53,871 nucleotides of DNA from an uncultured Clostridia bacterium (GTDB lineage: Bacteria; Bacillota; Clostridia; Oscillospirales; Acutalibacteraceae), in the NCBI GenBank assembly GCA_947595635.1, contig CANQEU010000008.1, positions 1 through 53,871 of the forward strand, in the 5' to 3' direction. Of the stretch, positions 46,656 through 53,073 are shown piece after piece (the stretch's first letter is position 1; each line of letters opens with the position of its first letter). The position numbers and the translations under genes are program-made. The notes beneath the pieces are model-generated. The model was not told the DNA's origin. It saw only the letters and a program-made list of their open reading frames with translations, and ran no database searches.

Positions 46656-49028
46656 CTATAGCCTTATCTTAATCATATTATTAAGCTTAAGCTTGTCGGC
46701 TATTCGATTGAAAAGCAGGAAAAGGATAACGCAAAGCGCCATGGTTATACTTATTAATATAAGCATATTTAATGTAAACGGATTTGTTCCGAAGAACCAG
46801 TCGAACACCGTTATTCCGAGTACCATACCTCCGCCGCAGACTATGAGCAGGGCTGTTCTGAGAGCGTTCAGGGGAACGCTTATTTTCGCGATAAGCATAA
46901 TTCCTGTGAATGCGAGTATAACGACCTGAAGCGTTGAATATTCAATATCAGTTATATTAAGGAAGGAATGAAACAGAACATTGCACACGGTCATTAAAAT
47001 CACAACGAGCGCAGGCGGCAGAGCGTTTGATATTACGTTGACAAAGAAATTGCCCTTTATCCTCTCGCTGTTCGGCTCAAGAGCAAGAACGAACGACGGA
47101 AGCCCTATTGCAAACGCGCTTACAAGCGTCATCTGTATCGGCTCTATAGGATAAGACAACGGCAAAAGCACAAAAAGCACGCTGAGAATAGACGAATAAA
47201 TGGTTTTTACTATAAACAGCGACGCGCTTCTTTGAATATTGTTTATCGAGCGTCTGCCCTCGGCAACGACCTTGGGCATAGATGAAAAGTCAGAGTTAAG
47301 CAGCACAAGCTGGGATACGTTTCTTGCCGCCTCGCTGCCGCTTGCCATTGCAACGCTGCAATCAGCCTCCTTTAGCGCAAGCACATCGTTTACACCGTCG
47401 CCGGTCATAGCAACCGTGTGACCCTTCGCCTTTAAAGCGAGCACAAGCGACTTTTTTTGGTCGGGGGTAACTCTGCCGAAAACTGAATACTTTTCTGCCG
47501 CTTCCTTTATTTCCTCCTCTGTTTTAAGGGTTGAGGCGTCTATATATTTGTTATAATTTTTAAGTCCGGCTTCTTTTGCGATATTCGCAACCGTCATCAC
47601 GTTGTCGCCGGATATGATTTTTAAATCTACTCCCTGGGAGGCAAAATAATCGAGCGTTGTCCTCGCGTTTTTGCGCACCTTGTCCTTTATTACCAAAATG
47701 CCTATCGGCTTTAGCTCCTTCGGCAGCTCTCCTTGTTCAAAATCGCCGTCTGAACGCGCCACGGCAAGAACACGGTATTGACTTGAATATTCAGCAAGCA
47801 GCTCCTTTACGTCCTGCGGAATTATATCGCGGAATATAAATTCTGCCGCGCCGAAAACAAGAGAGCCGTATTCTCCAAAATAAGCACCGCTCCATTTCTT
47901 TGCAGATGAAAACGGATAAATTTTTACGGCGCTTTTGCCATTTTCTCCCTTAAATTTTGCCTTAACGGCATTGTATGTCGGGTTTTCGTCATTAAGCGCA
48001 AATGTTAAATCATTAAGCGCACAGGCAAGCTCCTCATCCGTTGTGCCGTTTAACGCGACGGTCTTATACACCTCCATACAGCCCTCGGTTATGGTTCCCG
48101 TTTTATCAAGGCATAATACGTCTACTCTCGCGAGAGTTTCAATGCAGTAAAGCTCCTGAACAAGCACCTTATGCTTTGAAAGCCTTATTACTCCAACGGC
48201 AAGCACCGTACTCGTCAGCAGGATAAGTCCCTCCGGTATCATTCCGACAAGCGCGGCCACAACGTGAGTGACCGTGTCCGTAATATTGCCGCTGTTCTGG
48301 AAATACTGATTTAAAGAAAGCAAAATTCCTATCGGGAAAATTGAAATGGACACTATCTTTATTATAATGTTAAGCGTCCGCATTATTTCGGAATTTATCT
48401 TTTTAATGTATTTTGCACCGTTAAATACGGTAGAGGCATAGTTGTCGTCGCCTATGTGCTCCGCAACGCAGCGGCATCTTCCGCTGACGACGAAGCTGCC
48501 CGACAAAAGCTTATCGCCCGGCGTTTTATGTATCGGCTCGGACTCTCCGGTAAGCAGAGATTCGTTTACCTCCACCTCGTCCGTCAGCACCACGCAGTCA
48601 GTCGGAATCTGGTTTCCTGATGAAAGCTCGATAACATCCTCCAAGACTATCTCATTTATTCCTATTTCCCTGACTTTTCCGTTTCGCACTACTTTTGCTT
48701 TTGACTGATTTATTATTGAAAGTCTGTCAACTGTTCTTTTGGCTCTTATTTCCTGAAATATACCTATTGCTATATTCGCGATTATGACAAGCATAAACAG
48801 TAAATTTTTATAAGAGCCGACAATCAAAACGGCAATCGCGAGCACCACGTTTATAAGGTTAAACAGCGTGCATATATTATCGGCAAATATTCTCGGTATG
48901 CTCTTTGTCGGAAGATGCGACTCCTTATTATAAAGTCCTCTTTCAAACTGGATTTTTGCCTGTTCTTCGCTTAAGCCCTCCTGCGCGTTGGGCTTAAATC
49001 GAAAATTTTTATCCAAATCGGCGTCCAT
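46656..49028 (-). CDS. P-type cation-transporting ATPase, CtpE-like
   Basis: Membrane pump, 790 residues. Actuator-domain LTGESE is at 159-164 and PEGL in M4 at 265-268 (VGMIPEGLILLTS). The phosphorylated Asp308 sits in DKTGTITEG, with MTGDGVNDVLALKEADCSVAM in the hinge. Six to ten hydrophobic helices are arranged 2-2-6. There is no N-terminal metal-binding HMA or CPC motif, so it is not a copper or zinc exporter. The M4 and loop sequence resemble the CtpE group, studied in mycobacteria as a calcium pump. AAGGAAAG precedes the ATG. It appears monocistronic, and the ion is inferred only by analogy. Confidence 0.88.
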   Translation of the reverse strand: MDADLDKNFRFKPNAQEGLSEEQAKIQFERGLYNKESHLPTKSIPRIFADNICTLFNLINVVLAIAVLIVGSYKNLLFMLVIIANIAIGIFQEIRAKRTVDRLSIINQSKAKVVRNGKVREIGINEIVLEDVIELSSGNQIPTDCVVLTDEVEVNESLLTGESEPIHKTPGDKLLSGSFVVSGRCRCVAEHIGDDNYASTVFNGAKYIKKINSEIMRTLNIIIKIVSISIFPIGILLSLNQYFQNSGNITDTVTHVVAALVGMIPEGLILLTSTVLAVGVIRLSKHKVLVQELYCIETLARVDVLCLDKTGTITEGCMEVYKTVALNGTTDEELACALNDLTFALNDENPTYNAVKAKFKGENGKSAVKIYPFSSAKKWSGAYFGEYGSLVFGAAEFIFRDIIPQDVKELLAEYSSQYRVLAVARSDGDFEQGELPKELKPIGILVIKDKVRKNARTTLDYFASQGVDLKIISGDNVMTVANIAKEAGLKNYNKYIDASTLKTEEEIKEAAEKYSVFGRVTPDQKKSLVLALKAKGHTVAMTGDGVNDVLALKEADCSVAMASGSEAARNVSQLVLLNSDFSSMPKVVAEGRRSINNIQRSASLFIVKTIYSSILSVLFVLLPLSYPIEPIQMTLVSAFAIGLPSFVLALEPNSERIKGNFFVNVISNALPPALVVILMTVCNVLFHSFLNITDIEYSTLQVVILAFTGIMLIAKISVPLNALRTALLIVCGGGMVLGITVFDWFFGTNPFTLNMLILISITMALCVILFLLFNRIADKLKLNNMIKIRL

Positions 49029-49070
49029 ATTTTCACTTTCCTTCCTATTGTCCGGCTATTAACATATTTC

Positions 49071-49099
49071 ATTTTACTATATATTACCGTGTTAATCAA
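49071..49099 (-). promoter_or_regulatory. Promoter of the CtpE-like ATPase gene
   Basis: Minus-strand TTGATT (49099-49094), 17-bp spacer and TAAAAT (49076-49071). The remaining 49100-49332 stretch, upstream of spoIVB, shows no gene and no convincing sigma-F/G boxes. Confidence 0.6.
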
Positions 49100-49332
49100 T
49101 TAATTTATTCTTTTTTAGTCCGAAAGTCGTCGGCAGGAATTATATTTTCACCTTAAATTGCCAAAATAATTTTAAACGGGACTTCCTTAAAATAAAAATT
49201 TTAGCTAAATCCTTTTTTTCAAGCTGTTTTTCGGATTATATCTGGTAAAACTCATTTGGAATTAAAATTTTAAGCGGTTATAATCTTTTCAATCGAGAAA
49301 GGATAATAGGGCAAGAGTTTGGAGGTGAAAAA

Positions 49333-50550
49333 ATGAAAGCAAAAAAACTTTTTAAAACCGCATATGCTGTAGCTGCGCTTTCGGCTCTTGCGCTTTTTGT
49401 TTTCACTGCGCTTTGCGCCGCTTCTTTGCCCGACAGCTTCACTGTAACGTCGTCGAGCAGCGTTCAAAATTGCAGCGCAATGCCGGCGCTTACCTTGGTG
49501 CGCAACAATAGCGACGGAAGTGTGCAGGAAAACAAAAGTCAAAGCGGCAGGCTTATGTTTGCAAATATTTTTCCCGTAAAAAATGTAAGCATTAAAAGCC
49601 GTGAGGATATTAAGGTTATTCCCGGCGGAGATCCTTTCGGGGTAAAGATGTTTACACAAGGAGTTATAGCCGTGAAAACCGAAGACATCAGCATGGACGG
49701 AAAAAGCCTGTGTCCGGCAAGGCTTGCCGGTATAGAGGTTGGCGACACAGTAAAAAGCGTAAACGGTCATCTTGTATTGAGCAATTCAAGGCTTTCAGAG
49801 CTTGTAAACGAAAGCGAAGGAAAGCCGCTTGAATTTCAGATTTGCAGAAACGGCGAAAGCTTTAGCGCAAGTGTCACTCCCGTAAGGGTTGGAGATGAAT
49901 ACAAGATAGGGCTGTGGATAAGAGACAGCTCGGCAGGAATAGGCACTATCACCTTTTACTGTAACGAAAACAAGGGCTTTGCCGGACTTGGACACGGCAT
50001 ATGCGACGTTGACACAGGCGGATTGATGCCGCTTGATCACGGTGAAATAGTCAGCGCGGATATAGACACGGTGACAAAGGGAATAAAGGGTTCTCCCGGC
50101 TGTCTCAACGGGCATTTTGAAGGCTCGGGAAGCTGCGGAACGCTGAAGGCGAACCTTGAATCCGGTGTTTACGGCAGTATTAACAGTATGCCGAACAGTC
50201 GATACAAGGAAGTGTCTGTAGCGTCTGTTCAGGAGGTAAGCACAGGAGATGCAACGCTGCTTACTACTTTAAACTCAGACGAGCCGAAGGAATATTCGCT
50301 TGAGATAGAGAGTATAGGATATGACGAAAGCAACAAGACGAAAAATATGGTAATAAGGATAACCGACGAAGAGCTGCTTGAAAAGACAGGCGGCATAGTT
50401 CAGGGAATGAGCGGAAGCCCAATAATGCAAAACGGCAAGCTTGTGGGAGCGGTAACACATGTATTCGTCAACGCCCCCGATAAAGGCTACGCGATATTTG
50501 CGGAAAATATGCTGGAGGATTATGTAAACTCGACCGAAATGGTAAGCTGA
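49333..50550 (+). CDS. spoIVB: SpoIVB peptidase (sporulation signalling protease)
   Basis: Serine protease secreted by the forespore that triggers pro-sigma-K processing in the mother cell. The 405-residue protein starts with one transmembrane segment (AVAALSALALFVFTAL). A PDZ domain lies around residues 110-190 (LAGIEVGDTVKSVNGH). The S55 peptidase domain follows, with catalytic His in AGLGHGICDV and Ser in QGMSGSPIMQNGK. Length is close to the Bacillus protein (about 425). GGAGGTG precedes the ATG. It lies immediately upstream of spo0A, the conserved order in spore formers. Confidence 0.94.
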   Translation: MKAKKLFKTAYAVAALSALALFVFTALCAASLPDSFTVTSSSSVQNCSAMPALTLVRNNSDGSVQENKSQSGRLMFANIFPVKNVSIKSREDIKVIPGGDPFGVKMFTQGVIAVKTEDISMDGKSLCPARLAGIEVGDTVKSVNGHLVLSNSRLSELVNESEGKPLEFQICRNGESFSASVTPVRVGDEYKIGLWIRDSSAGIGTITFYCNENKGFAGLGHGICDVDTGGLMPLDHGEIVSADIDTVTKGIKGSPGCLNGHFEGSGSCGTLKANLESGVYGSINSMPNSRYKEVSVASVQEVSTGDATLLTTLNSDEPKEYSLEIESIGYDESNKTKNMVIRITDEELLEKTGGIVQGMSGSPIMQNGKLVGAVTHVFVNAPDKGYAIFAENMLEDYVNSTEMVS

Positions 50551-50638
50551 GAGGTTGGCTAATAATATTGCTAAAATCGAAAAAAAGGCACGAATAAAAA
50601 AATAAAAAAATTTTTTTAAAATTTCTTGCTGTAAACAC

Positions 50639-50667
50639 TTGCAATATTTACCAAAATATGGTAATAT
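50639..50667 (+). promoter_or_regulatory. Promoter of spo0A with overlapping inverted repeat
   Basis: TTGCAA (50639-50644), 17-bp spacer and TAATAT (50662-50667). An imperfect inverted repeat CAATATTTACC/GGTAATATTG spans the spacer and -10 and could be an operator. No perfect Spo0A box was found here. Confidence 0.6.
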
Positions 50668-50700
50668 TGGTACAACAACAAAACAGTTAGGGGATATAAA

Positions 50701-51474
50701 ATGGAAAATAAGATTTTAGCAATTTTAACAGCAGAACCGCAGGAATTTAGCCGTGACGATCTATCGGTATTTGACAGATACGGTATAGAGGCGTCGATTT
50801 GCGGCAAGGACGGAATCGAGCTTATGGAAAGCATAAGCACAAAAAAGCCCAAGGTTGTTATTTGTGATTTATTTCTTAAGAAAATTGACGGAATCGGGGT
50901 TATGCGCAGTGTTATAAATCAGGGCGAAAATCCGCCTGATTTTATAATGCTTTCAACATTTGACAGTCCTGTTCTTGAGCGTGAGGTGCTTAACAGCGGC
51001 GCGGCTATGTTTATGTCTATTCCGGTAAGCACAGAGGAGATGGCAAAGGGGATTTTGTCGCTTGTTCAGGGCGGAGGCAAAAGGGACAATATACGTCAGC
51101 TGAGCGAGGCAAAATCAGATTCAATTGAAATGAGAGTAACCGAGATACTGCATCAAATAGGAGTTCCGGCGCATATCAAAGGCTATCATTATTTGCGCAA
51201 ATCCATATTGATGTCGGTAGAAACGCCTGAAATTATCAACGCGGTAACAAAGCAGCTTTATCCGTCTGTCGCCAAGCAATTCGACACCACCTCTTCAAGA
51301 GTTGAAAGAGCAATAAGACACGCTATTGAGGTTGCCTGGGACAGAGGCGACGTTGACGTTCTTAACTCGTATTTCGGCTATACCATACACAACGGAAGAG
51401 GAAAGCCGACGAACAGCGAATTTATCGCAATGATTTCCGATAAGCTGCGGCTTCAGCTTAAAAACGCAGGATAA
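50701..51474 (+). CDS. spo0A: Spo0A, sporulation master regulator with a degenerate receiver domain
   Basis: Transcription factor that commits cells to sporulation. The 257-residue protein keeps a strongly conserved DNA-binding domain (IGVPAHIKGYHYLRKSI, SRVERAIRHAIEVAW, FGYTIHNGRGKPTNSEFIAM). The receiver is unusual. The phosphorylatable Asp56 (VVICDLF) and Thr86 (MLSTFD) are present. The acidic pair that holds Mg (Asp10-Asp11 in Bacillus) is replaced by Thr10-Ala11, and the switch Lys before the conserved Pro is Ile107 (MSIPVS). Phosphorylation may be altered or lost. AGGGGATATAAA leads to the ATG. The gene follows spoIVB by 150 bp. Confidence 0.96.
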   Translation: MENKILAILTAEPQEFSRDDLSVFDRYGIEASICGKDGIELMESISTKKPKVVICDLFLKKIDGIGVMRSVINQGENPPDFIMLSTFDSPVLEREVLNSGAAMFMSIPVSTEEMAKGILSLVQGGGKRDNIRQLSEAKSDSIEMRVTEILHQIGVPAHIKGYHYLRKSILMSVETPEIINAVTKQLYPSVAKQFDTTSSRVERAIRHAIEVAWDRGDVDVLNSYFGYTIHNGRGKPTNSEFIAMISDKLRLQLKNAG

Positions 51475-51499
51475 TACGCCATATTTAATACCTTCCCGA

Positions 51500-51530
51500 C
51501 GGCCGCAGAGCAAGCTCTCTGCGGTCGTTT
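51500..51530 (+). terminator. Terminator after spo0A
   Basis: 11-bp stem CGGCCGCAGAG/CTCTGCGGTCG (51500-51510 with 51517-51527; one G-U pair) with a 6-nt loop and a short TTT tail. The weak tail lowers certainty. Confidence 0.65.
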
Positions 51531-51544
51531 GCCGTGTGCTTATT

Positions 51545-51594
51545 TTCGCTCGACACAATTAGAGCGAATATTTTTTAACGGCGGTGCTATACTA
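51545..51594 (+). promoter_or_regulatory. Forespore-type promoter candidate for the 68-aa gene
   Basis: GAATA (51566-51570), 17-bp spacer and TATACTA (51588-51594) resemble a sigma-G/F promoter (GMATR...CATNNTA) with one mismatch, and the normal sigma-A -35 is missing. A perfect inverted repeat TTCGCTC/GAGCGAA (51545-51551 with 51562-51568) overlaps the -35. Confidence 0.4.
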
Positions 51595-51624
51595 AATACA
51601 TAAAAAAGAAGGAGAGGAAAAAAT

Positions 51625-51831
51625 ATGATTTCAAGAACCTATAACATTATCGGAATGTCGAGCGGAAGCTGCAGTGAAAAGCTTGAGCACAAGCTCAACT
51701 GCCTGCCGTTTGTAAACGCTGATGTAAGTCTTTGCGGCGGATATGCAAAAATAAGCTCAATCCGTCCTATTGACGACGCGCTTATAATCAGAACGGTGGA
51801 GCAGGCAGGCTATGGAGTGAATATTATTTGA
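51625..51831 (+). CDS. Small HMA-like (heavy-metal-associated fold) protein lacking the first metal cysteine
   Basis: A 68-residue protein of ferredoxin-like HMA size. The metal-binding loop, GMTCxxC in true HMA domains, reads GMSSGSC, so one of the two thiol ligands is Ser. The following helix (SEKLEHKLNCLPFV), the strand ADVSLCGGYAKI and the end AGYGVNII follow the HMA plan. Copper or mercury binding by CxxC is therefore unlikely, although Cys37 and Cys26 are available. GAAGGAGAGG precedes the ATG. It is transcribed alone between spo0A and a strong terminator. Function is unknown. Confidence 0.75.
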   Translation: MISRTYNIIGMSSGSCSEKLEHKLNCLPFVNADVSLCGGYAKISSIRPIDDALIIRTVEQAGYGVNII

Positions 51832-51883
51832 TATGAAACTGCATAGAATTGAAAACGGAAATTACAAAAAAGAGTTAAAGCAT

Positions 51884-51926
51884 GAACCGACCCGCTTACA
51901 AACATATGATGGGTCGGTTCTTTTTT
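51884..51926 (+). terminator. Strong terminator after the HMA-like gene
   Basis: Perfect 10-bp stem GAACCGACCC/GGGTCGGTTC (51884-51893 with 51911-51920) followed by TTTTTTG. Confidence 0.9.
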
Positions 51927-51968
51927 GTTTAATATCGTTATTGTAAACTTTTTATTTTAATTTATTGG

Positions 51969-51997
51969 TTGACAATTTATGTCTGCGAGTATATAAT
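51969..51997 (+). promoter_or_regulatory. Perfect sigma-A promoter far upstream of bioY
   Basis: TTGACA (51969-51974), 17-bp spacer and TATAAT (51992-51997), exact consensus. It lies 400 bp before the bioY ATG, so it drives either a long leader or a separate non-coding RNA. Confidence 0.8.
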
Positions 51998-52124
51998 ATG
52001 AGCAATGCTTTATTTATCGGGCTTATAAAGCATTGATTTGCTTGTTTTAAATTTTATTTGCAATATGTGGTTCTTGGACCGCAGTCGGCGCTGCTGCGCA
52101 GCGGGACTGCTACTTTATATTTTT

Positions 52125-52170
52125 GTTTTAAACGGGGGAGCTGACGCTCCCCCGTAAACCCCCACTTGCT
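52125..52170 (-). repeat. Dispersed 46-bp palindromic repeat, copy 2
   Basis: Inverse-orientation copy of 40025-40070. Here the core palindrome is perfect: CGGGGGAGC (52133-52141) pairs with GCTCCCCCG (52146-52154) around a TGAC loop, flanked by GTTTTAAA and AACCCCCACTTGCT. It lies inside the transcribed stretch upstream of bioY. Confidence 0.75.
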
Positions 52171-52353
52171 ATCACAAGGATTTATGTTTTTACACTCATA
52201 AATCAGCTTAGCCTCTTTTGCAGTTCACTAAACCGTTTCGGCTTGGAGCGACGGCGTTTTGACCACTGCTCTCCACATTCTAACAAAAAGGTTTTTCTTA
52301 ATTAAGATTTTAAAGCCGATTTACGGACATAGAACGCTTAATCAGGCACAATT

Positions 52354-52378
52354 AAAAACGCCGCCTTTTTATGGCGGC
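52354..52378 (-). terminator. Terminator-like hairpin facing left, just before bioY
   Basis: GCCGCC/GGCGGC (52360-52365 with 52373-52378) is followed by five T only on the minus strand. On the plus strand it is a hairpin a few bases before the bioY AAAGGAGAGAG. It may stop antisense transcription or tune bioY translation. Confidence 0.45.
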
Positions 52379-52396
52379 TTGTAAAGGAGAGAGATT

Positions 52397-52948
52397 ATGG
52401 AAAAAACATTCAATTCAAAATCAGGAGGAAATACATATTCATTGGTGCTCATTGCCTTGTTTGCCGCACTGACAGCCGTATTCTCCCAAATTTCTGTTCC
52501 TATAGGCCCTGTTCCTATCAATCTTGGGCTTCTGTCTGTTTTCACCGCAGGCGGACTTCTCGGAATAAAAAGAGCAGTAATGAGTCAGGTGCTGTATGTG
52601 CTGCTCGGCGCGGCAGGCGTTCCGGTATTCGCCGGATTTAAAGGCGGATTCGCGGCGCTTTCAGGCCCGACAGGCGGATATATAATAGGCTATATTTTGG
52701 CGGCAGGGACAGTTGCCGTTTTGTGCAGATTTTGGAAAAAAAGAGCCGCGGCGCTCATCACGGGAATGCTTATCGGTCTTATATTATGCTACGCATTCGG
52801 CACCGTATGGTTTATTATTTTAACTCAAACCGACTTTGCCTCGGCACTGTCAAGCTGTGTGTTACCATTTTTGCCGGGCGACGCCGTAAAAATAGCCGCA
52901 GCCACCACCATATGCCTGAGATTGGGCAAAATGTTCAAGGCAAAATAA
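52397..52948 (+). CDS. bioY: BioY biotin transporter (ECF S component)
   Basis: Substrate-binding membrane subunit for biotin uptake by an energy-coupling-factor transporter. The 183-residue protein has about six hydrophobic helices and the BioY signatures FAALTAVFSQISVPIGPVPINL, in which the second half marks the biotin-side loop, then GLLGIKRAVMSQVLYVLLG and FAALSGPTGGYIIG. No EcfA/EcfT genes are adjacent, so it probably shares a general ECF module (group II) or acts alone. AAAGGAGAGAG precedes the ATG. It sits behind a long non-coding stretch and before a bidirectional terminator. Confidence 0.95.
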   Translation: MEKTFNSKSGGNTYSLVLIALFAALTAVFSQISVPIGPVPINLGLLSVFTAGGLLGIKRAVMSQVLYVLLGAAGVPVFAGFKGGFAALSGPTGGYIIGYILAAGTVAVLCRFWKKRAAALITGMLIGLILCYAFGTVWFIILTQTDFASALSSCVLPFLPGDAVKIAAATTICLRLGKMFKAK

Positions 52949-52983
52949 AGCGCCGATAAAAAAATCTTAATAGATACAAAATA

Positions 52984-53011
52984 CCCTCCTCCGAAATCGG
53001 AGGAGGGATTT
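52984..53011. terminator. Bidirectional terminator between bioY and the Thr/Pro-repeat gene
   Basis: Perfect 11-bp stem CCCTCCTCCGA/TCGGAGGAGGG (52984-52994 with 52997-53007), two-nt loop, ATTTTG on the plus side and TATTTTG on the minus side. Confidence 0.88.
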
Positions 53012-53073
53012 TGCGTGCTATTTTACATTTATTAAGAAATAAAACTTATTATTTGAATCAAGGGATTTGCTTA

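Larger units (their letters stand above)
51998..52396 (+). ncRNA. Structured non-coding stretch: long bioY leader or independent RNA
   Basis: No ORF fits this 399-nt interval. From the predicted start the RNA would fold an 11-bp hairpin CAATGCTTTAT/ATAAAGCATTG (52003-52013 with 52025-52035). Next is a nested hairpin GCAGTC...GACTGC containing GCTGC/GCAGC (52081-52110), then the palindrome of the dispersed repeat (52133-52154). After about 200 nt of unstructured-looking sequence, a GCCGCC/GGCGGC hairpin sits just before the bioY ribosome site. No known RNA family (6S, SRP, RNase P, tmRNA, common riboswitches) was recognised. Confidence 0.4.
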
